The notes under the pieces: model-generated
The model's input: the letters and a program-made list of their open reading frames with translations, nothing else
Told to the model about the DNA's origin: nothing
Database searches by the model: none
Translations under genes and position numbers: made by a program
From: Njordibacter sp937773555
Lineage (GTDB): Bacteria > Pseudomonadota > Gammaproteobacteria > Pseudomonadales > Balneatricaceae
DNA: 64,000 nt
Reading direction: 5' to 3'
NCBI RefSeq assembly: GCF_047730085.1
Contig: NZ_CP159830.1
Location: 930,001-994,000 of the forward strand
Part shown: positions 43,371-51,927 of the stretch, piece after piece
Layout: every line of letters starts with the position of its first letter
Numbering within the stretch: the first letter of the stretch is position 1

Positions 43371-44996
43371 ATGTTTAAACGTCACGGATTAAGTGTATTT
43401 GCTGTGGTGATTGCGGCATTCATATCACTGCCTGTGATTGTGATCTTAAGTTACCTGTTTCAAGCTGAAGGTGTGTTGTGGCAGCACCTTTTAGATACAG
43501 TACTAAGTGATTACCTGATTAATTCTTTGCTACTGTTATTGGGTGTGGGGACAGGGGTATTAATGCTGGGCGTGCCTACTGCCTGGTTGACCAGTATGTG
43601 CAGTTTTCCTGGGCGTCGTTGGTTAAGCTGGGCATTATTATTACCTTTGGCGATGCCAGCTTACATTATTGCTTATACCTATACAGGCTTATTAGACTTT
43701 GCAGGGCCAATACAAACCTGGATCAGAGACCTTACAGGGCTTGGTTATGGTGATTATTGGTTTTTTGAGATTCGTTCTCTTGGCGGCGCCATTGTAATGA
43801 TGTCTCTTGTGCTATACCCCTACGTTTACCTAATGGCTAGGGCTGCTTTTTTGGAGCAGTCAGTTAGCAGTATTGAAGTGGGTTGTAGCTTAGGGTATTC
43901 GCGCTGGCGTGCCATGTGGAGTTTAGCCTTGCCAATGGCTCGGCCTGCCATTATTGCGGGTTTATCTCTAGCGTTAATGGAAACTTTGGCAGACTATGGC
44001 ACAGTGCAGTATTTTGGAGTCAGTACGTTCACTACAGGTATTTTCCGCACCTTTTATGGTTATGGAGATACAGCTGCTGCAGCGCAACTAGCAGCCAGCT
44101 TATTGGCTTTTGTGATGTTATTGATATTGCTTGAGCGTTATTCTAGACGTCGTGCACGCTATCACTCAGCAGCAGAGTCGAAGGCTCGTGCAGACTTAAT
44201 TCCATTAATAGGCCGTAATGCAGTTATAGCAGTTGCTGTGTGCTTGGCACCTCTTATGTTTGGCTTTATTATTCCAGCAACTCAGTTATTATTCTGGGCA
44301 GTTTTTGAAGCAGAACCCTTAGGCTGGGAGTTTGTTAGCCTAGCATGGAATTCATTTAGCTTGGCATTTTTGGCAGCTATTGTTGCGGTGACACTGGCTA
44401 TTATTTTGTCCTACGCAAAACGAACTAGACCCATTAAGCCTGTTCGGACGGTCATTGCTATGGCAGGCTTTGGCTATGCTTTGCCAGGTACTATTGTTGC
44501 CATAGGCGTGTTAATTCCACTAGCGTGGTTAGACCATAGCCTTATAGCCCTTTTTGAACGTTTAGGGTGGCACAGCCCAGGTCTCATTTTATCAGGTAGT
44601 CTGGTGGCTTTGCTCTTTGCATACACTGTGCGGTTCTTAGCCGTAGCTCTTGGGAGTGTTCAATCAGGTTTAGAGAAAATTAAGCCTAGCCTAGACCACG
44701 CGGGTAGGTCAATGGGGCATAGCCCTTGGGCCATTATAAGCAAAATTCATGTACCTTTAATGCGCAGTTCTATACTTACCGCGGTATTAATTGTGTTCGT
44801 AGATGTGCTCAAAGAGCTACCCGCCACACTCATATTGCGGCCATTTAACTTTAATACTATGGCGGTGCGGGCTTATGAGCTAGCATCAGACGAAAGGTTA
44901 GTAGATGCGGCTCCTGCTTCCATTATGATAGTACTCGTTGGGCTTGTTCCTGTATTGATGTTACACGGCTCTATTGCCCGTCGCAGGCCAAAATAA
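43371..44996 (+). CDS. fbpB: Ferric iron ABC transporter permease (FbpB-like)
   Basis: A 541-residue double-permease protein with about 12 membrane helices in two homologous halves, as in FbpB/SfuB. Each half has an EAA loop: SSIEVGCSLGYSRWRAMW in the first and KPSLDHAGRSMGHSPWAI in the second. It forms the membrane channel of the FbpABC importer, moving ferric iron into the cytoplasm. It starts 56 bases after fbpA and 16 bases before fbpC. Its ATG start and hydrophobic N-terminus fit the family. Confidence 0.9.
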   Translation: MFKRHGLSVFAVVIAAFISLPVIVILSYLFQAEGVLWQHLLDTVLSDYLINSLLLLLGVGTGVLMLGVPTAWLTSMCSFPGRRWLSWALLLPLAMPAYIIAYTYTGLLDFAGPIQTWIRDLTGLGYGDYWFFEIRSLGGAIVMMSLVLYPYVYLMARAAFLEQSVSSIEVGCSLGYSRWRAMWSLALPMARPAIIAGLSLALMETLADYGTVQYFGVSTFTTGIFRTFYGYGDTAAAAQLAASLLAFVMLLILLERYSRRRARYHSAAESKARADLIPLIGRNAVIAVAVCLAPLMFGFIIPATQLLFWAVFEAEPLGWEFVSLAWNSFSLAFLAAIVAVTLAIILSYAKRTRPIKPVRTVIAMAGFGYALPGTIVAIGVLIPLAWLDHSLIALFERLGWHSPGLILSGSLVALLFAYTVRFLAVALGSVQSGLEKIKPSLDHAGRSMGHSPWAIISKIHVPLMRSSILTAVLIVFVDVLKELPATLILRPFNFNTMAVRAYELASDERLVDAAPASIMIVLVGLVPVLMLHGSIARRRPK

Positions 44997-45011
44997 TATG
45001 AGAAATTTTAA

Positions 45012-46070
45012 ATGACGATGTCTTTTGATAGCTCTGATCAGCATTTGCTGGTAGATAAGGTGAGCATTGCCTATGGCCAAAATACCATAGTGCAGGATGT
45101 AAGTTTGGCTGTAGGGGTTGGCGAAATCGGCTGTTTGTTGGGCCCTAGTGGCTGTGGTAAATCTACATTATTACGCGCTATAGCGGGTTTTGTGCCGTTG
45201 CAATCTGGCAGTATAAGTTTAGCGGGTAAAACGCTTGCCAAGCATGACTTTTGTTTGCCCGCAGAAACTCGAGATGTGGGTATGGTGTTCCAAGATGTCG
45301 CCTTATTTCCCCATATAAATATTGCTGCTAATGTGGCCTTTGGCTTGCATCACTGGCCCAAGGCAGAACAGGTGCAGCGCGTAGAAGAGTTGTTAGATTT
45401 AGTTGGGTTAAGTGGCTATCAAGAGCGATACCCCCATGCCTTGTCTGGTGGCCAACAGCAACGTATCGCGTTAGCTCGCGCTATGGCACCAAAACCAAGT
45501 TTTTTGTTATTAGATGAACCTTTTTCTGGCCTAGATGCTATGTTGCGAGAAGAGCTGGTGCCTGAAGTTGGTGCTATTTTGCGCCAGGAAAAAATACCTG
45601 GGTTATTGGTTACCCATGATCAAACTGAAGCCTTTACTATGGCTGATCATGTGGCGGTAATGAATCAAGGGCGTATTGAACAGTGGGACACAGCCTACAA
45701 TATTTACCACAAGCCAGACGGTCGATTTGTGGCCGATTTTATAGGTGAAGGAGACTTTTTGGCCTGTAATGTGAGTAGCGAAACCTGTGTAGAGTCACCT
45801 ATTGGTCATTTGTGTAGCGACCGGCCCCATGGTTTTTCTGCAGGCCAGCAAGCCGAAGTGTTTATTCGACCTGATGATGTATTGCATTTGGATGATAGCC
45901 CTATAACTGGGCGTATCCTCAGTAAGCGTTTTCGTGGTACTCATTTCTTGTATCGCGTATTGATAGCAGGTAATCAAACCTTGTTTTGTTTTGCCGACTC
46001 CCACCATAACCATGAAATTGGTGAAGAAATTGGTATTAAGCTCTCACTAGATCATTTAATGTTGTTTTAA
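45012..46070 (+). CDS. fbpC: Ferric iron ABC transporter ATPase (FbpC-like)
   Basis: A 352-residue ATPase of the CUT1/FbpC type. Walker A is GPSGCGKST, the signature is LSGGQQQRIALARA and Walker B is LLLDEPFSGLD. The C-terminal 100 residues form a TOBE-like regulatory domain (VFIRPDDV followed by GRILSKRFRGT). It energises FbpB. It ends the iron operon and overlaps the stop of convergent nadC by 4 bases with no visible terminator. Confidence 0.9.
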   Translation: MTMSFDSSDQHLLVDKVSIAYGQNTIVQDVSLAVGVGEIGCLLGPSGCGKSTLLRAIAGFVPLQSGSISLAGKTLAKHDFCLPAETRDVGMVFQDVALFPHINIAANVAFGLHHWPKAEQVQRVEELLDLVGLSGYQERYPHALSGGQQQRIALARAMAPKPSFLLLDEPFSGLDAMLREELVPEVGAILRQEKIPGLLVTHDQTEAFTMADHVAVMNQGRIEQWDTAYNIYHKPDGRFVADFIGEGDFLACNVSSETCVESPIGHLCSDRPHGFSAGQQAEVFIRPDDVLHLDDSPITGRILSKRFRGTHFLYRVLIAGNQTLFCFADSHHNHEIGEEIGIKLSLDHLMLF

Positions 46071-46927
46071 ATAAAACGCATCGACAAATCGATAGCGCGA
46101 CAGTCTTTAGTTAATGCGCCAATGGAAATGTAATCCACGCCTGTTTCTGCGATGGGGCGCAGGGTTTGTTCGGTAATGCCTCCAGATGCTTCTAGCTCGG
46201 CTCGTCCTGAGGCAAGTTGCACCGCTTTGCGCATGTTAGCCAAGGTGAAGTTGTCTAGCATTATGCGGTCTGCTCCCGCTTCCAACGCCTGCTGTAACTC
46301 ATCCAAACTCTCTACTTCAACTTCTACTGGTTTTGTAGGTTCTTGTTTACGAGCGGTAGCAATGGCTTGGCTAATGCCGCCACAGGCAGCAATGTGGTTT
46401 TCTTTGATTAAGAAGGCATCATATAAGCCTATACGATGGTTGTAACACTGGCCGCAGGCAACAGCGTACTTTTGTGCCTTACGCAAGCCGGGAATAGTTT
46501 TACGTGTGTCTAGCAGCTTTACTTGGGTGTCTGCCACTAATCCAGCATAGTAATGAGCGGTGCTAGCGGTGCCAGACAAACATTGTAAAAAGTTAAGGGC
46601 GCAACGTTCGAAGGTTAATAGGCTGCGGGCATTGCCATGAGCTTGGAATAAAACTTGATTAGCGTGCACTTGATCGCCGTCAGCCACCATCCAATCAATT
46701 ACCATAGTTGAGTCTACTTGGCGTGCTACTTCGTTAACCCAATCAACACCACAGATAGTAGCATTTTCACGGGTAATAATGGCTGCTAAAGCCATCTCAG
46801 CAGCTGGTATCAGCCGTGCCGTAATATCGCCATCACCTACATCTTCTAATAAAGCAGCGCTCACGTTATTGTGCAAATCGGCCTTAAGAAAGTGGTCGTT
46901 GAGGACATCAGTTAGGGGTGTTGGCAT
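46067..46927 (-). CDS. nadC: Nicotinate-nucleotide pyrophosphorylase (carboxylating)
   Basis: A 286-residue quinolinate phosphoribosyltransferase, which makes nicotinate mononucleotide from quinolinate and PRPP in NAD synthesis. Family landmarks are the early LEDVGDGDITARLI, the FERCALNFLQCLSGTAS segment, LLDTRKTIPGLRKAQKYAV, GLYDAFLIKENHI and the late EASGGI. Full length. It converges on fbpC, overlapping by 4 bases, and is separated from the upstream permease gene by a terminator-like hairpin. Confidence 0.95.
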   Translation of the reverse strand: MPTPLTDVLNDHFLKADLHNNVSAALLEDVGDGDITARLIPAAEMALAAIITRENATICGVDWVNEVARQVDSTMVIDWMVADGDQVHANQVLFQAHGNARSLLTFERCALNFLQCLSGTASTAHYYAGLVADTQVKLLDTRKTIPGLRKAQKYAVACGQCYNHRIGLYDAFLIKENHIAACGGISQAIATARKQEPTKPVEVEVESLDELQQALEAGADRIMLDNFTLANMRKAVQLASGRAELEASGGITEQTLRPIAETGVDYISIGALTKDCRAIDLSMRFI

Positions 46928-46944
46928 TGGTGAGTTCCGCGCTA

Positions 46945-46982
46945 AAAATGCTGTGGTTCAATGGGCGTTATGATACCACAGC
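46945..46982 (-). terminator. Intrinsic terminator after the efflux carrier gene
   Basis: On the minus strand GCTGTGGT pairs with ACCACAGC across a 17-base loop and is followed by ATTTTT. It lies 13 bases after the stop of the gene at 46995 and just upstream of nadC. Confidence 0.65.
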
Positions 46983-46994
46983 GCTGGTGTGGAT

Positions 46995-47879
46995 TTAGAG
47001 AACAAATGATAAAGTCAAAGGAATGCTGATGAGTGCCATTAAGTTACCAATTAGCACAATAGAGGCGACTCTTCTTGGGTCCTGTTGGTATTGCTCCGCT
47101 ACCATATAGTTTAATACTGCCGGTGGTAAGGCACCAAACACAATAAGCACAGCATATTGCTCAGGGGGCAGTTGAAGCAAAATTTGCGCTGCTATCGCCA
47201 TTAAAATGCCGGATACAGGGCAAAGAATGGCGCCCACTAAGCCAACCTTCCAGTCGTCAAAAGAAATGTTGGTAAGGCGAATGCCCAAAGTAAAGAGCAT
47301 TAATGGAATACAAATCTGCCCTAACATGTCGATGGGTAAGCTAGCACTAGCGGGCAATTGAAAGCCGCTCAGTGCTACTGCAAAACCAGCAATAGTGGCT
47401 ATTATAACGGGTTGCTTGAATATGCTTATTAAGCGCATTTTTGGGTTGATCATAAAAATACCCAAACTAAAATGCAGGGTCATTTCTACAATAAAACAAA
47501 CAACAGCAATGGCTAAAAAATCTTCCCCAAAGGCTAATAAAATTAATGGGATGCCCATATTCCCCACATTATTAAACATCATGGGTGGCAAGAAGGTCTT
47601 AATCGACCAAGGTGACATAGCAATAACCGGCCATAGAAGTAGGCCTGAACCAAGCACAACAATAATAGCACCAAAAGCCATAGGCCCAAGGTGGCCGATG
47701 GGCACAGACTGATCGGCCAAGACTACAAATACTAGTAAAGGTACAAAGACCTCCATATTAATTTGGTTAATGAGTTTTATATCTGGCTTTCGCCAGCGGC
47801 CGTATCCAAAACCGATGGCACCGATAGCTACAAGGGGAAATACAGTAGCGAAGACCCGTTCAATAATGCTTTGATCCAT
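46995..47879 (-). CDS. Auxin efflux carrier (AEC) family permease
   Basis: A 294-residue integral membrane protein with about ten hydrophobic helices in the AEC pattern. The conserved unwound helix is seen at FNNVGNMGIPL in the first half, and ALPPAVLNYMVAEQY in the second. Bacterial AEC proteins carry malonate, malate or other carboxylates and sometimes auxin-like acids. It stands alone, with a terminator after it and the long pdhR promoter region divergent from its start, so a carboxylate role is possible but unproven. Confidence 0.85.
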   Translation of the reverse strand: MDQSIIERVFATVFPLVAIGAIGFGYGRWRKPDIKLINQINMEVFVPLLVFVVLADQSVPIGHLGPMAFGAIIVVLGSGLLLWPVIAMSPWSIKTFLPPMMFNNVGNMGIPLILLAFGEDFLAIAVVCFIVEMTLHFSLGIFMINPKMRLISIFKQPVIIATIAGFAVALSGFQLPASASLPIDMLGQICIPLMLFTLGIRLTNISFDDWKVGLVGAILCPVSGILMAIAAQILLQLPPEQYAVLIVFGALPPAVLNYMVAEQYQQDPRRVASIVLIGNLMALISIPLTLSFVL

Positions 47880-48315
47880 AAATATCCAAACTATCCCTAT
47901 TTTAAGGTGGCCCAGCCATATAAGTTGGGGCGGTTACTAACGCTTACTTGTAGCCAAGGTAAATGGGCAAACATACCAACTAGATGCAAAATAATAAAGG
48001 TAAAGACACCTTGATGAATCGCTATTAAACTCGTACCTATACTATTTCTATGAGCTTACTTGTTTCAGTAAGGTGGAATTCTTAATTGGCAACAAGTTTT
48101 AGGCTGTTTATACAGTGTATAATCTTGACTGGCTAATTGTTCAGACCAATATACCAGAAGAGTGTTAATACTTAAGTGTTTGACTGTGTTTTTTGACAAT
48201 ATCTTTTGTTATTTATCATGTTAATTATGAGATTGGCTAAATTATTATAGTGGTTAATTAGGTTAGTAAAACTTGACCAAGGCAGCATAGGCGGGTTATT
48301 TTTAAATTTTATAAA
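47880..48315. other. Divergent promoter region of the AEC permease and pdhR
   Basis: About 435 AT-rich bases with no supported gene. A TTGACA at 48194-48199 could be a -35 element for pdhR, but no good -10 element is seen at the right distance. The PdhR operator follows at 48316-48330. Confidence 0.4.
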
Positions 48316-48330
48316 ATTGGTAATACCAAT
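48316..48330. promoter_or_regulatory. PdhR operator
   Basis: ATTGGTAATACCAAT is a perfect match to the PdhR site ATTGGT-N3-ACCAAT, ending 11 bases before the pdhR start. PdhR should repress its own operon through it, with pyruvate releasing the repressor. Confidence 0.85.
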
Positions 48331-48341
48331 AGAGAGTATTT

Positions 48342-49097
48342 ATGGCATATCAGCGTGTAAAACAGCCTAAAATATCAGATGTGATTATGGCCCAGTTAGA
48401 GGCGATGATTTTAGAAGGCAGCCTTAAACCCGGGCAGCAGTTGCCCCCAGAGCGAGAGTTAGCAGCCCAGTTTGAGGTTTCTCGGCCGTCTCTTAGGGAG
48501 GCGTTACAGAAACTATCGGCTAGGGGGCTTATAATTAGTCGTCAAGGTGGTGGGTCATTTGTTTCTGAGAAAATCGGTAGCAGCATGGTGGATCCATTAA
48601 CTGAGCTTTTCTCTACGCATCCAGAAGCCCAAAATGACCTGCTAGAGTTTCGCCATGCCATAGAGGGTGTGTCGGCCTACTATGCGGCACTACGCTGCAC
48701 AGAGGCCGATAAAAAGCGCTTGCAGCGATGTTATGCAGATTTGCAAGCAGCCCATAATAAGAAGCTGTTTGAGCAAGAAACTAAAGCCGATGCAGAGTTT
48801 CACTTGGCTATTGCTGAAGCGTCCCACAATGCGGTGTTACTGCACACTATGCGCTCTTTATTTACTTTACTTCATAATAATATATACGCAAATTTAGAGA
48901 GTGTTTATCCCAAACGCGATACGCGTGAGCGTATCCACGAGCAACACCGAGTTTTATTGGATGCTATTGTTGCTGAAAACCCTGAAAAAGCTAGGAATGC
49001 TGCTCATGATCATTTAGCTTTTATAGAAGAAGCAATTATAGAGCAGGGTAAAGAATCTACTCGCCAAGAGCGTGCTATAAGGCGTTCTGGGGTATAA
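48342..49097 (+). CDS. pdhR: PdhR, pyruvate-responsive GntR-family repressor
   Basis: A 251-residue FadR-type GntR regulator. The winged helix covers about residues 10-75 (LPPERELAAQFEVSRPSLREAL) and is followed by an FCD ligand-binding domain. Homologues repress the pyruvate dehydrogenase operon and respond to pyruvate. Strong support comes from the perfect PdhR box just upstream and from aceE-aceF directly downstream. The gap to aceE is 143 bases and has its own palindrome. Confidence 0.92.
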   Translation: MAYQRVKQPKISDVIMAQLEAMILEGSLKPGQQLPPERELAAQFEVSRPSLREALQKLSARGLIISRQGGGSFVSEKIGSSMVDPLTELFSTHPEAQNDLLEFRHAIEGVSAYYAALRCTEADKKRLQRCYADLQAAHNKKLFEQETKADAEFHLAIAEASHNAVLLHTMRSLFTLLHNNIYANLESVYPKRDTRERIHEQHRVLLDAIVAENPEKARNAAHDHLAFIEEAIIEQGKESTRQERAIRRSGV

Positions 49098-49166
49098 TTT
49101 GCAAATGTAAAATATTTACTAATGCGTTATTTTCAAGTCTTAAATTGGCATTATTTTTGTAATTAT

Positions 49167-49181
49167 TGTAGTATTACTACA
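49167..49181. promoter_or_regulatory. Palindrome in front of aceE
   Basis: TGTAGTATTACTACA is a 15-base inverted repeat with an odd centre, 60 bases before the aceE start. It is not the PdhR consensus, so it may bind another regulator or be part of a separate aceE promoter. Confidence 0.4.
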
Positions 49182-49240
49182 TAGTATTTTATGTTGTGTA
49201 AACGTGCAAAATTTTCTGCATTAATGGATAGGAGAAAAAC

Positions 49241-51901
49241 GTGTTGCAGTCTCATTCAGATATAGATCCAATCGAAACACAAGAGTGGTTGGACGCATTG
49301 ACATCAGTGATTAAAAACGAAGGCTCAGATCGCGCCCGATACATCTTAGGTAAACTAGGTGAGCAAGCTCGCCTACAAGGTGCCAAGTTAGAAAACACCC
49401 TTACTTCGCCTTATGTAAACAGTATTGCCCCACAGGATGAGCAGCATATGCCAGGGGATTTATTCATGGAGCGGCGCATTCGTTCTTTGATTCGTTGGAA
49501 CGCTATGGCGATGGTGATGCGCGCTAATGACAATGATGATGGTTTAGGTGGTCATATTGCCAGTTTCTCATCATCGGCTACGTTATACGATGTAGGTTTT
49601 AACTATTTTTTTCGTGGTAATACAGACCAGCAAGAAGGTGACTTAGTATTCTTTCAGGGTCATATTTCGCCTGGTATCTATGCCCGTTCTTATCTAGAGG
49701 GGCGCTTAACTGACGAGCAAATGGATAACTTTCGCCGTGAAGTAGATGGCAATGGCTTATCGTCCTACCCCCATCCATGGTTAATGCCAGACTATTGGCA
49801 GTTTCCTACAGTATCAATGGGCTTAGGCCCCCTACAGGCAATTCATCAAGCCCATATTATGCGTTATCAGCAGCAGCGTGGGTTGGTTGAAAATGGTGAC
49901 CGTAAGGTATGGGCCTTTTTAGGTGATGGAGAGTGTGATGAGCCAGAATCATTAGGCTGTATCTCACTAGCTGGACGAGAAAGGTTGGATAACCTGATTT
50001 TTGTGGTTAATTGTAACTTGCAGCGTTTAGATGGCCCTGTGCGTGGTAATGGTAAAATTGTTCAAGAGCTTGAAGGTATATTTGTTGGCGCTGGCTGGCA
50101 TGTCATTAAAGTGCTGTGGGGGCGTCACTGGGATCCTCTGCTAGCAAGGGATACCAAAGGTTTACTGCAACAGCGCATGAACGAAGTTGTTGATGGCGAA
50201 TCGCAAAACTACAAAGCTATGGGTGGTGCCTACACTCGTGAGCATTTCTTTGGAAAATACCCCGAGCTATTGGAGATGGTAGCAGACTATACCGACGATG
50301 ACATTGTGAAGCTTAACCGGGGTGGACATGACCCTTATAAAGTTTATGCAGCCTACCACGAAGCGACCAATACGCAGGGTAAGCCCACAGTTATTTTAGC
50401 TCAAACCATTAAAGGCTATGGTATGGGTAAGTCTGGCGAAGCTAAGAACCCAACTCACTCTCTCAAAAAGCTTGATATGGACGAGATGGAAAGTTTCTGT
50501 GAGCGCTTTAACATTCCGTTAACGCGTGAACAAATTAAGAATGTACCTTATTACCGTCCGGCACAAGATACGCCAGAAATGAAGTACATGCGTGAAAGGC
50601 GAGAAGCTTTAGGGGGTGTTTTACCAAGTCGGCGGAGTGATTTTCCATCGCTAAAGACGCCTAGTTTGGACTCTTTGGGTGGGCAACTAAAATCTAGTGG
50701 TAAGCGTGAGATATCGACCACTATGTCATTTGTTCGCACTTTGACGACCCTGGTTAAAGATAAAGAAATTGGTCAGCGAGTTGTGCCAATTGTGCCAGAT
50801 GAGGCCCGCACCTTTGGTATGGAGGGTATGTTCCGGCAGCTTGGTATTTATACGGCCGAAGGGCAGAAGTACGTGCCTCATGATGCTGATCAAGTAATGT
50901 ACTATCGCGAAGACCAAGCGGGACAGATCCTTGAAGAAGGAATTAACGAAGCGGGTGCTATGTCTGCATGGCTAGCTTGCGCAACGTCATACAGTAATAA
51001 CAATTACGCCATGATTCCGTTTTATATTTTCTATTCTATGTTTGGCTTCCAGCGTGTTGGAGATATCGCGTGGGCTGCGGGTGACAGTCAGGCTCGTGGC
51101 TTTCTTATTGGAGCCACAGCAGGGCGCACCACGTTAAATGGTGAAGGTTTGCAGCACGAGGATGGCCACAGTCATATTTTGGGTAACTTGATTCCTAACT
51201 GTGTTACTTATGATCCTACGTATGCCTACGAACTAACGGTCATTATCCAAGATGGTCTGCATCGCATGTATGACTTAAAGGAAAATAAGTTTTACTACAT
51301 TACTGTCATGAACGAAAACTACCATCAACCAGATATGCCAGTGGGCTGTGAGGCTGGAATTATCAAAGGTATGTATTTGTTAAAAGAGATTAAGTCTAAA
51401 GCCAAGAAACGAGTTCAGTTGCTGGGTAGTGGCACTATCTTGCGAGAAGTGGAAGCTGCTGCGGAAATTTTAGCTGAAGAGTTCAATATTGGTGCAGATG
51501 TTTGGAGTGCTACAAGCTTTAATGAGTTGGGCCGTGACGCGCAGGATGCGAGTCGTTGGAACATGCTGCACCCAGAGGCAACGCCAAAGCAAAGCTATGT
51601 AGAGCAGTGCCTGTCTGGCCATGCTGGCCCTGTTATTGCTGCTACAGATTACGTAAAAGCCTTTGCTGAGCAAATTCGTGAATTTGTGCCGTCTACTTAT
51701 AAGGTGCTTGGCACCGATGGATATGGCCGTAGTGATAGTCGCGAAAAACTTAGAGAGTTTTTTGAAGTCAATCGTTACTATATTGTAGTTGCTGCGCTAA
51801 AAGCGCTGTCAGAAGACGGTATGATAAAGGTGACTGAGGTTTCGCGTGCTATTAAAAAGTTCAATATCGACAGTGATAAGCCAAACCCAGTTCACCTGTA
51901 A
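49241..51901 (+). CDS. aceE: Pyruvate dehydrogenase E1 component
   Basis: The 886-residue thiamine-diphosphate-dependent E1 subunit of pyruvate dehydrogenase, close to the 887 residues of E. coli AceE. It decarboxylates pyruvate and acetylates the lipoyl groups of E2. The ThDP-binding motif appears as GDGECDEPESLG, and the second domain has GATAGRTTLNGEGLQHEDGHSH (given in part). The start is a GTG with AGGAG 6-8 bases upstream. It lies 26 bases before aceF. Confidence 0.96.
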   Translation: MLQSHSDIDPIETQEWLDALTSVIKNEGSDRARYILGKLGEQARLQGAKLENTLTSPYVNSIAPQDEQHMPGDLFMERRIRSLIRWNAMAMVMRANDNDDGLGGHIASFSSSATLYDVGFNYFFRGNTDQQEGDLVFFQGHISPGIYARSYLEGRLTDEQMDNFRREVDGNGLSSYPHPWLMPDYWQFPTVSMGLGPLQAIHQAHIMRYQQQRGLVENGDRKVWAFLGDGECDEPESLGCISLAGRERLDNLIFVVNCNLQRLDGPVRGNGKIVQELEGIFVGAGWHVIKVLWGRHWDPLLARDTKGLLQQRMNEVVDGESQNYKAMGGAYTREHFFGKYPELLEMVADYTDDDIVKLNRGGHDPYKVYAAYHEATNTQGKPTVILAQTIKGYGMGKSGEAKNPTHSLKKLDMDEMESFCERFNIPLTREQIKNVPYYRPAQDTPEMKYMRERREALGGVLPSRRSDFPSLKTPSLDSLGGQLKSSGKREISTTMSFVRTLTTLVKDKEIGQRVVPIVPDEARTFGMEGMFRQLGIYTAEGQKYVPHDADQVMYYREDQAGQILEEGINEAGAMSAWLACATSYSNNNYAMIPFYIFYSMFGFQRVGDIAWAAGDSQARGFLIGATAGRTTLNGEGLQHEDGHSHILGNLIPNCVTYDPTYAYELTVIIQDGLHRMYDLKENKFYYITVMNENYHQPDMPVGCEAGIIKGMYLLKEIKSKAKKRVQLLGSGTILREVEAAAEILAEEFNIGADVWSATSFNELGRDAQDASRWNMLHPEATPKQSYVEQCLSGHAGPVIAATDYVKAFAEQIREFVPSTYKVLGTDGYGRSDSREKLREFFEVNRYYIVVAALKALSEDGMIKVTEVSRAIKKFNIDSDKPNPVHL

Positions 51902-51927
51902 GCTGCTGACGAAAAGAGGACAAAGAC

